NCBI GenBank assembly: GCA_003446545.1
Contig: DMAO01000154.1
Location: forward strand, 263 to 7,750
Length of the DNA stretch: 7,488 nucleotides
DNA from: Sphaerochaeta sp.
Lineage (GTDB): Bacteria; Spirochaetota; Spirochaetia; Sphaerochaetales; Sphaerochaetaceae
Direction: 5' to 3'
Shown: in pieces, positions 1-6,447 of the stretch
Layout: each line of letters begins with the position of its first letter
How positions within the stretch are numbered: the stretch's first letter is position 1
The notes under the pieces: generated by a model
The model's input: only the letters and a program-made list of their open reading frames with translations
Database searches by the model: none
Told to the model about the DNA's origin: nothing
Translations under genes and position numbers: made by a program

Positions 1-71
1 GCTCCTATGTTGAGAGAGAATCCTGGTCTGTTTGACCAATGATACTGATAAAGGCTTGAGGCTGGATCCAT
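1..71 (-). CDS. Possible start of a further operon gene, cut by the left edge
   Basis: An ATG at 69-71 (minus strand) opens a frame that stays free of stops for 23 codons to the window edge. It reads Met-Asp-Pro-Ala-Ser-Ser, then contains YQYHWSNRPGF. The frame is closed just upstream by a TGA, so this ATG is the only standard start visible. It lies 38 bp after the regulator's stop codon on the same strand, which suits a sixth operon gene. Against it, there is no clear Shine-Dalgarno sequence in front, and 23 codons is too short to prove coding. The aromatic-rich sequence would suit a carbohydrate-active protein, but that is a guess and I recognise no family. Confidence 0.42.
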   Translation of the reverse strand, partial: MDPASSLYQYHWSNRPGFSLNIG

Positions 72-109
72 ACTATCTGTACATGTTCAGCCTACCCTAC
101 AGGCATGTA

Positions 110-1114
110 TTACATTGCTTGTGAGCTCTGTGCAACTATCAGGTGAAGGGGTGTCAGTTTTTCCAAGGAATCCAAGGGGATGTCCGAAAGAAGAGCCGAG
201 AGATGTTCAACTGCCAAGGCGCCAAGTTCTCTGCGTTGGTTTGTCCATCGCGTCCACTTCTCATGGCCTCCAAGCCAGTCATCTTCCAATACAGCACCCT
301 TGACATCATAGCCTACCGTGAGTCCTTTCGCTTCCATCTGGCTCTCAAAGGGAGAAATAAGACAGAGGCGGTCGAAGATAACCATCTGGTGCTCACGTAT
401 AAGAGCCCAAGTAGCCTCATCCACAACATTCTGCCCATCTGCTTCTACAACAATGACTGTGAGCCCTTGTTGCTTGGCAGACTCAAGCAGAAACGCTCGT
501 TTGTCCTTTCTTGGTTCATACTCAGCCTCTTTTGCCTCGACATACACCAACGTCTGAGTCTTACACAACGGAGCAAGGTGGGTAACCATATCCTTGATGA
601 CTGTGGCGTAGTCGAAGGTAACCCAATGGGTGCTTGCCCCACAGACTTCTCTCCTACCCACAAACACCAAAGGGAAATTGTTCTTTACCAGCCGTTCTAT
701 ACCCTTGTCGTTTCTGTTTACACCCATCATGACGGCCCCATCTGCATGGACGACCCTAGAGGAGTTCTCCTCAGTTGGGCGATTGTTGAGAATGAGCATG
801 TCATAGCCATGCTTTTCAGCTGTCTCCTGGATACCGACAAAGAACCGGTAGTACTCATTTTGTGACCCTACAGGGAAGATCTGCTCATACGTAAAGACCG
901 CTATCAGCGAATTGAGACCACTTTTTAGCTTCCTCGCAACCATGTTGGGGACATAGCCTAGTCTTGCTGCGCATTCAAGGATCTTCTCCTTGGTTTTCGC
1001 CCCGACCCTGATACTTTGGCCATCTTTACCATTCAGCACAGCTGAAACGGAAGCATAGGAGACTTCCGCTTCCCTAGCCACATCCTGTAGTGTCACTCGT
1101 TTATACTTCTTCAT
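110..1114 (-). CDS. LacI-family transcriptional regulator, probable repressor of the sugar operon
   Basis: This is a cytoplasmic DNA-binding regulator of 334 residues, the normal length for the LacI/GalR family. The N-terminal helix-turn-helix covers about residues 7-28 (VTLQDVAREAEVS, then YASVSAVLNG). The hinge helix follows at about 56-63 (PN..ARKL), and the periplasmic-binding-protein-like effector domain fills the rest from about 68. The recognition helix has Tyr20-Ala21 and Ala25, where LacI itself has Tyr-Gln and Arg, so its operator should differ. The effector domain is divergent: the usual segment with an Asn-Asp pair near residue 248 reads IFDRLC, and the region around 268-292 is atypical. 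Its start codon overlaps the oxidoreductase stop by 4 bp (ATGA), which implies translational coupling and expression from the operon promoter. The likely target is the palindrome at 5600-5617, giving autoregulation. The family call is firm; target and inducer are inferred. Confidence 0.93.
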   Translation of the reverse strand: MKKYKRVTLQDVAREAEVSYASVSAVLNGKDGQSIRVGAKTKEKILECAARLGYVPNMVARKLKSGLNSLIAVFTYEQIFPVGSQNEYYRFFVGIQETAEKHGYDMLILNNRPTEENSSRVVHADGAVMMGVNRNDKGIERLVKNNFPLVFVGRREVCGASTHWVTFDYATVIKDMVTHLAPLCKTQTLVYVEAKEAEYEPRKDKRAFLLESAKQQGLTVIVVEADGQNVVDEATWALIREHQMVIFDRLCLISPFESQMEAKGLTVGYDVKGAVLEDDWLGGHEKWTRWTNQRRELGALAVEHLSALLSDIPLDSLEKLTPLHLIVAQSSQAM

Positions 1115-2466
1115 CCTATGAAAGCTCCATCAAAGAGCAGTTGTTTCTGCAAGGCAGAGATATCAAGGGAGAACAGATCTTTTTTTGAAGTGACCGCTAT
1201 GGCAACGGCGGTACCGGCCCCTTGTCCTATTGCTGCACAGGATGGGCTTACCCGAAGGCTTGCATGGGCAGCAAATTCACAGCTGATGTTTCGTCCTGCA
1301 GCAAGGACATTGGGAACCTGGGTATTAAGCAAGCTCTGCAAGGGAATGGTGTAGTACGCACCATGGGGGAAAAACTGGGAGTCAGTGGACATTCCATCAG
1401 GAGAATGGATGTCTATAGGATACCCACAGGCAGAGATGGCATCATCAAATTTCCTTTGGCCGAATAGGTCCTGTACCGTTATCTGATAGGCCCCATTGAG
1501 TCTCCTGGAGCTACGGATACCGATTCTGGGACCACTATAGGTCATTCGTGCCTGTTTGAAGCCAGGGATACGCTTTACCAGGAATCGATAGAGCTCCCAC
1601 ACCTGTCTCCGTCCCTCAAGCTCTGCCTCAGTGAGGCCTATAGGATCGACAGGGTTTTTCCCATTGATTCGGGTCATGTTCACTATCACTTCATTTTTAG
1701 CATTTGTCTCAAAACACAGCACGATATCCCTATCAAAGGTTATCTCCCCCGATGCCATGCCTTCACGCATTATTTCCTGAAAACCGGAAAAAGAAAGCCT
1801 CGGTGCAGTATGTTGCAACCCGGCCTTAGGGGCAAGAAAGGGAAACAACGCAACATCGTCCTCCATAAGGGTGCGAATGGTATCGATGTCCACCCCTACA
1901 AGCTTGAAGTTCATGGTCATTGGTTGGTCTTTCCCATCACTCTCCCTACCCTGTTCAAAAGGGATGCCTGCCATGGCGATGAGATCGGCATCACCGGTAG
2001 CATCAATAAAATAGGAGGCCCAAAGGGTAAAAAGGTTCCCGGCACAGAGACATTCAATACTCGTCAGCAAGCCATCCTGTATCTCTGGGCTGACAATGCT
2101 GGTATGGAACAGCAACGTTACGTCTGCTTCAAGGCACATGAGCTCAAGCTCCCGTTTCATTCCCTCAGCATCAAAGGGGGTGACAGTATAGGTATACCCT
2201 GTAGAATCAGGAATGTGCCCAACTGAAAGGCCTTTTGCAACGAGGCGTGTGATCAATTCATCGGGCAGACCCCTGATCACTTGGGTTTCACCGGCATGGA
2301 ATGTCATCATCGGCCCTGTGCCGCAGGCAGTGAGACTACCTCCGAGATAGCCCTCCTCCTCAAGCAGAAGTACCTGCAGGCCAAGCCTGGCTGATGCGAT
2401 GGCGGCCATACTTCCTGCGATGCCTCCGCCGGCCACGATGAGATCATAAGTTTTCATAGTATGCAT
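1111..2466 (-). CDS. FAD-dependent oxidoreductase, FAD_oxidored (PF12831-like) family
   Basis: This is a predicted soluble flavoprotein of 451 residues. The N-terminal Rossmann fold shows the dinucleotide motif G13-x-G15-x-x-G18, followed by an acidic cluster at 36-38, the first of which should bind the FAD ribose, and then GYLGG. A second FAD-binding stretch, DATGDAD, is at 155-161. The C-terminal part has GYPIDIH, then AAGRN, HASLRV and GQGAGTA at about 387-419, the usual closing motifs of this family. The frame is open upstream to 2637, but those 57 residues overlap the permease gene and look unlike protein. The ATG at 2464-2466 follows an AAGGAG 11 nt upstream and is preferred; an ATG at 2455-2457 is the alternative (448 residues). 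The gene lies between a sugar permease and a LacI regulator, so the substrate is probably the imported sugar or a product of it. The reaction is unknown. Confidence 0.9.
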   Translation of the reverse strand: MHTMKTYDLIVAGGGIAGSMAAIASARLGLQVLLLEEEGYLGGSLTACGTGPMMTFHAGETQVIRGLPDELITRLVAKGLSVGHIPDSTGYTYTVTPFDAEGMKRELELMCLEADVTLLFHTSIVSPEIQDGLLTSIECLCAGNLFTLWASYFIDATGDADLIAMAGIPFEQGRESDGKDQPMTMNFKLVGVDIDTIRTLMEDDVALFPFLAPKAGLQHTAPRLSFSGFQEIMREGMASGEITFDRDIVLCFETNAKNEVIVNMTRINGKNPVDPIGLTEAELEGRRQVWELYRFLVKRIPGFKQARMTYSGPRIGIRSSRRLNGAYQITVQDLFGQRKFDDAISACGYPIDIHSPDGMSTDSQFFPHGAYYTIPLQSLLNTQVPNVLAAGRNISCEFAAHASLRVSPSCAAIGQGAGTAVAIAVTSKKDLFSLDISALQKQLLFDGAFIG

Positions 2467-2477
2467 ATCCGTCCACA

Positions 2478-2483
2478 CTCCTT
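2478..2483 (-). promoter_or_regulatory. Ribosome binding site that sets the oxidoreductase start
   Basis: On the minus strand this reads AAGGAG. It is 11 nt from the ATG at 2464-2466 and 20 nt from the ATG at 2455-2457, so it favours the first. The upstream in-frame ATG at 2635-2637 lies inside the permease gene. Confidence 0.6.
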
Positions 2484-2525
2484 GGATAACTAGTGCCAAA
2501 TTTCTGATACTGCTGGTCAGACTAC

Positions 2526-3359
2526 CTACTTCAAGCCAGATCCTACCATAGCATTGGAGACTTTTTGTTGGAAGATGAGGTAGACGACCATGATGGGTAC
2601 TATGGAAAGGGCGGTCGCTGCAAGTTGCAGATTCCACTGGGGCAGACCATAGGTGTCATTGAAGTTTGTTAGCGATAAGGGAAGCGTATACTTCTCCAAA
2701 CTATTAAGAAATACCAAAGGTTCCAGGTAGGTGTTCCATATGGCGATAAAGGCTAGGATTCCAACAGAACTGAGGACCGGAATGGCTATGGGAAGCATTA
2801 TCTTGGTAAAGATAGAAAAAGGATTGAGCCCATCGATGCGTGCTGCTTCTTCCAGTTCAACAGGGACCGTCACAAAAAACTGTCGGAGCATGAATGCAGA
2901 AAAAGCGCCTTGGCTTCCAAAGATTGGAATGAGCATCAGGGGGATCAGGGTATCAAGGGCACCAAAGCTACGCATCTGGAAGAAGAGCGGGATGATGGTG
3001 ACCTCAATGGGCATCATCAGGGCGGTGAGTAACAGCAAGAAGGCTGCGTTACGTCCAGGGAAGCGTATTCGCGCGAAAGAATATCCTGCCATTGCAGCAA
3101 CAAACACATTGCCCAGGGTGCCAACGGTTGCAACCAATAGGGTATTCACATAATGCCGTGCAAAAGGTTGCACTGTGAATATTTCCTGATAATTGGAGAA
3201 CGCCCAACTCTTCGGAAGAAAGCTAGGATCTCCGAATATGTCAGTGATGGTGTTTAGCGAATTAACCACCATCCACCAAAAGGGGTATACAAACAGTATG
3301 GTAAGTACCACCAATATCATCCAATAAGGGAGTTTCTTTGAAATTTCTTTATACCTCAT
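2526..3359 (-). CDS. Carbohydrate ABC transporter permease, MalG-type
   Basis: This is an inner-membrane permease subunit of 277 residues, the usual length for the MalG/CUT1 type. It has six predicted membrane segments: about 12-33, 72-95, 106-128, 137-160, 191-212 and 247-264. The cytoplasmic EAA loop, which docks the ATPase, is clear at 171-190 (EAARIDG, then LP at 189-190). The short C-terminal tail ends in a Gly-rich stretch typical of MalG-like proteins. The ATG at 3357-3359 is chosen over the upstream one at 3419. It gives the normal family N-terminus (MRYKE, then a membrane segment), and the 20 extra residues would lie inside the preceding gene. The site in front is only a modest AAGGG 9 nt away, so translation is probably coupled through the 11-bp overlap with the MalF-type gene. 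It should form a heterodimer with that protein. Confidence 0.94.
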   Translation of the reverse strand: MRYKEISKKLPYWMILVVLTILFVYPFWWMVVNSLNTITDIFGDPSFLPKSWAFSNYQEIFTVQPFARHYVNTLLVATVGTLGNVFVAAMAGYSFARIRFPGRNAAFLLLLTALMMPIEVTIIPLFFQMRSFGALDTLIPLMLIPIFGSQGAFSAFMLRQFFVTVPVELEEAARIDGLNPFSIFTKIMLPIAIPVLSSVGILAFIAIWNTYLEPLVFLNSLEKYTLPLSLTNFNDTYGLPQWNLQLAATALSIVPIMVVYLIFQQKVSNAMVGSGLK

Positions 3360-4251
3360 AATACGAGACCCTTTTTCGTGATACCCACTGCCCGAGAGTG
3401 AGGACAAGGACAATACCAAAGAGGACTACTGCAATTGCTGAGGCATATCCGGTTTCGAACATCCTGAAAGCCTGATGGTAGATGTAATAGACCATGACCA
3501 TGGTGGAGCCTTCAGGCCCTCCATCGGTCATGAGCTTGATGGTGTCAAATACACGCATTGACCCGATGACGGTAACGATGGTAACCATCATCACCGTTGG
3601 CATCAGAAGGGGGAGCTTTATCTTCGAGAAGAGATTCCACCCTTTTGCTCCGTCAATTCTGGCTGCCTCGATGACATCGCCCGGCATGTTCAGCACCGCA
3701 CCCATAAAGATGAGCACATTCATCCCCAGGTTCTTCATGACTCGGGTTACTATGACACTTGCCATAGCCCACCCCTTCTCGAAGAGCCAGTTGGGACCTT
3801 CAATGCCTACCTGTGAGAGAAACCAGTTCACCGGTCCTGCGGTTCCCCCTTGGAGGAGGTACCGCCAGACGATTGCCCAAGCAACCCCTGATGTCACGAC
3901 AGGAAGGAAGATTATTCCCCGCACAAACCTTGTCCCGGTTTTTCCACCTCCCAGATAGAGGGCAAGCATCAGCGAAAAGATCAGGTTTAGGGGCACTACC
4001 CCAGCACTGAAGATCAAGGTATTCACCAGAGACTTGACAAACAGGGGATCACTGAAAAGCCTACCAAAGTTATCCAGGCCTACAAAAGAACTGGTTCCAA
4101 AGAGCAAATTCTTCTCCTGCATGCCATACATGAAAACTGAGACAAGAGGGAGCAGGACGAAAATGATAAAGCCTGCCATCTGGGGTGTTACGAACGCCCA
4201 CCCAATGATGGCCTCGCGTCGATGTGTCGATTGTAAGGACAGTTTCTTCAT
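3349..4251 (-). CDS. Sugar ABC transporter permease, MalF-type
   Basis: This is an inner-membrane permease subunit of 300 residues, typical of short MalF-like proteins in CUT1 importers. Predicted membrane segments lie at about 16-41, 74-99, 110-131, 160-185, 217-236 and 270-290. The segment SFVGLDNFGRLF at about 55-66 is a family hallmark. The EAA loop that contacts the ATPase is at 195-214 (EAARIDG, then LP at 213-214). The stretch TDGGPEGST at 242-250 is the usual periplasmic loop before the last membrane segment. The start ATG at 4249-4251 has an AAGGAG 11 nt upstream. The gene begins 33 bp after the binding-protein stop and overlaps the MalG-type permease by 11 bp, so the three should form one importer. 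No ATPase gene is present in the window; a shared MsmK/UgpC-type ATPase elsewhere would be expected. Confidence 0.95.
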   Translation of the reverse strand: MKKLSLQSTHRREAIIGWAFVTPQMAGFIIFVLLPLVSVFMYGMQEKNLLFGTSSFVGLDNFGRLFSDPLFVKSLVNTLIFSAGVVPLNLIFSLMLALYLGGGKTGTRFVRGIIFLPVVTSGVAWAIVWRYLLQGGTAGPVNWFLSQVGIEGPNWLFEKGWAMASVIVTRVMKNLGMNVLIFMGAVLNMPGDVIEAARIDGAKGWNLFSKIKLPLLMPTVMMVTIVTVIGSMRVFDTIKLMTDGGPEGSTMVMVYYIYHQAFRMFETGYASAIAVVLFGIVLVLTLGQWVSRKRVSYYEV

Positions 4252-4284
4252 TATCGCCCTAGCTCCTTATACAGTGGGAATCAG

Positions 4285-5583
4285 TCATTTGATATGTTTG
4301 GCGTACACAGCTGCCACTTCATCCAAGATTTTCCGGACGTCAGCATTTGGCTGCCACAACTTATCAAAGCTCATCTTTGACTCAACTTCAATCTGGGGAT
4401 ACTTTACATGGGAAGGAAGTACCCTACCAGTCTTAATGGAGTTGGCTACTGCCTCTTTCATCTGGACAGAAGTCACCATTGGGTTGGAAGTGAGAAAAGC
4501 CTCGGAATCCATTACTGATTTTCTTGCTGGTGGCCAAATGCCTGCCATTGCAGCAACAGAACTCTTGTTGGTCATGTATGCCACCAATTCAGCAGCCAAT
4601 TCGACATGCTTGCTCTTGGAATGTGCTCCGATAGCGGCCTGTCCAATAACAGGGGCATTTCCCTTAGGGCCTGAAGGCATTGGAGCAAGGCCCCATGCGA
4701 AGGAAGCATCCTTCAGTTTGGAAACCCGGGAGATCTGGCCAACAGTCATGGCAGCATTGCCCGAGAAGAAGTCACTCTGGTTCCCTGGTGGGACAACTGA
4801 CTTATCCACATATACCATGTCATGGAAAAGTTTGACTGCAGCTACGGCCTCGCTCTTGTTTATCAGTACCTGGCCATCTTCAGTCCAAAAATCACCACCA
4901 TAGGAACGTACTATGGGAGCAAGGTTATGCAGAATTCTTGCATCGTAGCCTTGTCCGTCGACCGTCTGGAATGCCCAGATTCCTGTGTTGTCCGTAACCT
5001 GCTTGCTTACTTTCCTAAAGTTTTCCCAGGTCCAGGCACCTTCTGCGATGAGCTGGTCAGGATTCTTGGCACCGGCCTTGGCAAAGAGGTTCTGGTTGTA
5101 CAGGATGAAAAATGGTGAAGTGGAGAATGGGATGGCATAGACACTCCCGCCCTTGCTCCATAGCTCAAGAGCATCAGAGGAGATGTCTGCCGGGTCGTAA
5201 GCTTTCATAGCCTGGTCAAGGTTGGCCAACAATCCGGATTCGATGAAAGCAGGAGCTGCTGTCTCCAGGACCCAGAAAAGGTCTGGTCCGTTTTGGCTCT
5301 GTAGTTCCAGAGAAAGCTTTGTGTTGTATTCTCCAAAGGGTATTGATTCAAAGTTTGACTTGATCTCAATTCCCTTGGATTTCGCGAAGTCCTGCACGAA
5401 TGAATCCAACAATGCAATCTGGTCGGGGTTGCTGGTCCAAGTAGCAATGGTCAGGGAAACCGGGCCACTTGGAGTGCTGGTAGTTTCTTTTGCTCCTTGA
5501 GAAAAAGCCATCCCTAGGGCAAGTCCAAAAACCAAAAGCATGATGAGAGCACGCTTGGCCCCCATTGGTCGAACGTTTTTCAT
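4285..5583 (-). CDS. Extracellular solute-binding protein, family 1, of a sugar ABC importer
   Basis: This is an exported sugar-binding protein of 432 residues that captures substrate outside the inner membrane and delivers it to the two permeases encoded downstream. The N-terminus is a clear signal peptide: basic residues to Arg11, a hydrophobic core at 12-25, and a signal peptidase I site A26-F-S28, followed by QGAKE. There is no cysteine there, so it is not a lipoprotein. The mature part has the family pattern: a beta strand starting TIATW at about 45, a stretch around YAIPFSTSPFFILYNQNLF, then the AWTWENF segment. Aromatic residues (Trp, Tyr, Phe) are frequent, as in sugar-stacking proteins. 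The start is well supported by a strong AAGGAGG 4 nt upstream. It is the first gene of the operon, and binding-protein genes in this position are usually the most highly expressed. The substrate cannot be told from sequence alone. Confidence 0.95.
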   Translation of the reverse strand: MKNVRPMGAKRALIMLLVFGLALGMAFSQGAKETTSTPSGPVSLTIATWTSNPDQIALLDSFVQDFAKSKGIEIKSNFESIPFGEYNTKLSLELQSQNGPDLFWVLETAAPAFIESGLLANLDQAMKAYDPADISSDALELWSKGGSVYAIPFSTSPFFILYNQNLFAKAGAKNPDQLIAEGAWTWENFRKVSKQVTDNTGIWAFQTVDGQGYDARILHNLAPIVRSYGGDFWTEDGQVLINKSEAVAAVKLFHDMVYVDKSVVPPGNQSDFFSGNAAMTVGQISRVSKLKDASFAWGLAPMPSGPKGNAPVIGQAAIGAHSKSKHVELAAELVAYMTNKSSVAAMAGIWPPARKSVMDSEAFLTSNPMVTSVQMKEAVANSIKTGRVLPSHVKYPQIEVESKMSFDKLWQPNADVRKILDEVAAVYAKHIK

Positions 5584-5587
5584 AGTT

Positions 5588-5594
5588 CCTCCTT
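5588..5594 (-). promoter_or_regulatory. Strong ribosome binding site of the solute-binding protein
   Basis: On the minus strand this is AAGGAGG, a near-perfect match to the 16S rRNA tail, with 4 nt before the ATG. It is the strongest such site in the operon, fitting high production of the binding protein. Confidence 0.8.
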
Positions 5595-5599
5595 AAGTT

Positions 5600-5617
5600 T
5601 GATTAATCATTTAATCA
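5600..5617 (-). promoter_or_regulatory. Candidate operator for the LacI-family regulator
   Basis: The 18-bp sequence TGATTAATCATTTAATCA is an inverted repeat with perfect 7-bp arms (TGATTAA and TTAATCA) around TCAT. It contains a nested 10-bp perfect palindrome, TGATTAATCA, at 5600-5609. A further TTAATC half site lies at 5623-5628. The repeat begins 9 bp downstream of the proposed -10 box, so a bound protein would cover the transcription start and block initiation. It lacks the central CG of classical LacI operators, which leaves the assignment to this regulator open. Confidence 0.6.
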
Positions 5618-5625
5618 GTGTCTTA

Positions 5626-5654
5626 ATCCTATACCACGGATGATAAGTCGTCAA
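5626..5654 (-). promoter_or_regulatory. Probable sigma-70 promoter of the sugar operon
   Basis: On the minus strand a -35 box TTGACG (5649-5654, five of six consensus bases) is followed after 17 bp by TAGGAT (5626-5631, four of six). A shifted reading, TATAGG preceded by TG, would act as an extended -10 with a 15-bp spacer. Transcription would begin near 5619, giving a leader of about 35 nt before the binding-protein gene and placing the palindrome immediately after the start. Confidence 0.6.
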
Positions 5655-5758
5655 TAAAAATCTTGCATTTTGGGAAACCCCGAATTATTGCCCTATTCTG
5701 GATAACCTGCAGCTTGTCGGACCGTCAGGCTCAATACGGAACCAGAAAATGGATTTCT

Positions 5759-5766
5759 TATATAAG
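5759..5766 (+). promoter_or_regulatory. Weak candidate -10 region for the rightward gene
   Basis: TATATAAG lies about 60 bp before the start codon of the plus-strand membrane protein and could serve as a -10 box (TATAAG at 5761-5766). No convincing -35 box is found 16-18 bp upstream, so it is either a weak or activator-dependent promoter or not a promoter. The rest of the 242-bp divergent region (5584-5825) shows only short imperfect inverted repeats. Confidence 0.3.
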
Positions 5767-5825
5767 TATGCAAGAGCCTTCTCTGGGTGGAAACTGTCTT
5801 ACAAAACAAGACAAGGAGCATGTTC

Positions 5826-6362
5826 ATGCAAGACGAATCCACAACAGAGACAGACAAGAAAGAGGGAACAGAAGAGAAAGCAAAGGTGAAGAAAAGGCTG
5901 ACACTAGGCAGGGCCCATGTCGCCATGCTCAGTGTCAGTGCAACAGTACTGGTATTTATCCTGGCTTTCAGCTGTTACGGATGTAGCTATCAGCCCATCA
6001 CGCCCCCTACTCCAGAAGAGGCGGAAGTAACGTTCAAGGGCCTATACAGTTCCACGTGGGAATTGGACACTACCATGGGGGTGACTTCCCTCGAGGAGCT
6101 GAATAACATAGCAGTACTGAAGTTTGTCATTGCTACGAAACATGCGGAGAACGAATCTGCAAGCACTACCATGTACTTGAAAGATATGCCCCCAGTGCTC
6201 GTTGAGCTTGTATACACAGAGGGGTATGGATTCTCCATCGAATCAGGTGGGCAAAAGTTTGCAGTGAAACTTCTCTACTCGGCAAGCAAGGACGGGAAGA
6301 GTGAAACGCTTACTATGATAGGAAATGAAAGCAATATACACTGCTACTACTTGAAAAAATAA
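5826..6362 (+). CDS. Membrane-anchored or lipoprotein-like protein of unknown function
   Basis: I do not recognise the family of this 178-residue protein. Residues 1-30 are highly charged (many Glu and Lys). A single hydrophobic segment at about 31-49 (AHVAMLSVSATVLVFILAF) follows, then SCYGC with cysteines at 50 and 53, then a Pro-rich linker (about 56-62) and a polar domain of about 110 residues that looks beta-rich. Two readings are possible: a lipoprotein with a loose spirochaetal-type lipobox (LAFSC, with Cys50 acylated), or a single-pass protein with its C-terminal domain outside. The N-terminal region is unusually long for a lipoprotein signal. FKGLYSSTWEL at the domain start resembles the first strand of small lipocalin-like barrels, a weak hint. 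The start at 5826 is chosen because AAGGAG at 5813-5818 lies 7 nt before it; an ATG at 5820 is only 1 nt from that site, and a GTG at 5787 has no site. Confidence 0.78.
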   Translation: MQDESTTETDKKEGTEEKAKVKKRLTLGRAHVAMLSVSATVLVFILAFSCYGCSYQPITPPTPEEAEVTFKGLYSSTWELDTTMGVTSLEELNNIAVLKFVIATKHAENESASTTMYLKDMPPVLVELVYTEGYGFSIESGGQKFAVKLLYSASKDGKSETLTMIGNESNIHCYYLKK

Positions 6363-6380
6363 TCTTTTATGACGATATTG

Positions 6381-6422
6381 TTAGCACGACAGGCGGAAAG
6401 GCTCACACGCGGTGGGTGCTAA
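6381..6422 (+). repeat. Inverted repeat in the leader of the small plus-strand gene
   Basis: TTAGCAC (6381-6387) and GTGCTAA (6416-6422) are perfect 7-bp complements separated by 28 nt. Inside, CTCAC (6402-6406) can pair with GTGGG (6412-6416) around ACGCG, with one G-U pair, though it shares one base with the outer stem. No T run follows, so it is not an intrinsic terminator. It lies between two genes on the same strand and ends 12 nt before the AAAGGA ribosome site. It could be a leader structure or an mRNA-stabilising element. It matches no riboswitch I know. Confidence 0.4.
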
Positions 6423-6447
6423 GGTCTGTTCCTAAAGGATATAAGCC

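Noticed and set aside
24..38. Perfect hairpin TGGTC-TGTTT-GACCA as a terminator
   Set aside because: The stem is only 5 bp, no T run follows on either strand, and it lies inside the open frame at the left edge.
143..865. Long open frame of 240 codons on the plus strand
   Set aside because: It lies entirely antisense to the regulator gene, whose protein has clear family motifs. The plus-strand product shows no recognisable domain.
2467..2637. N-terminal extension of the oxidoreductase to an ATG at 2637
   Set aside because: It would overlap the MalG-type permease by 112 bp, adds 57 residues before the normal Rossmann-fold start, and the ribosome site at 2478-2483 points to the internal ATG.
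3360..3419. N-terminal extension of the MalG-type permease to an ATG at 3419
   Set aside because: The 20 added residues lie inside the upstream permease gene and precede the usual N-terminus of this family.
4034..4903. Open frame of 289 codons on the plus strand
   Set aside because: It is antisense to the binding protein and the MalF-type permease, both of which are secure, and its product shows no family features.
5649..5731. Small inverted repeats in the divergent intergenic region (for example GGGAAACCCC, and CCGT paired with ACGG)
   Set aside because: Arms of 3-4 bp are expected by chance and none is joined to a T run or promoter element.
6369..6422. A 17-codon leader peptide frame starting at the ATG at 6369
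   Set aside because: There is no ribosome binding site in front, and the peptide shows no attenuation-type run of one amino acid.
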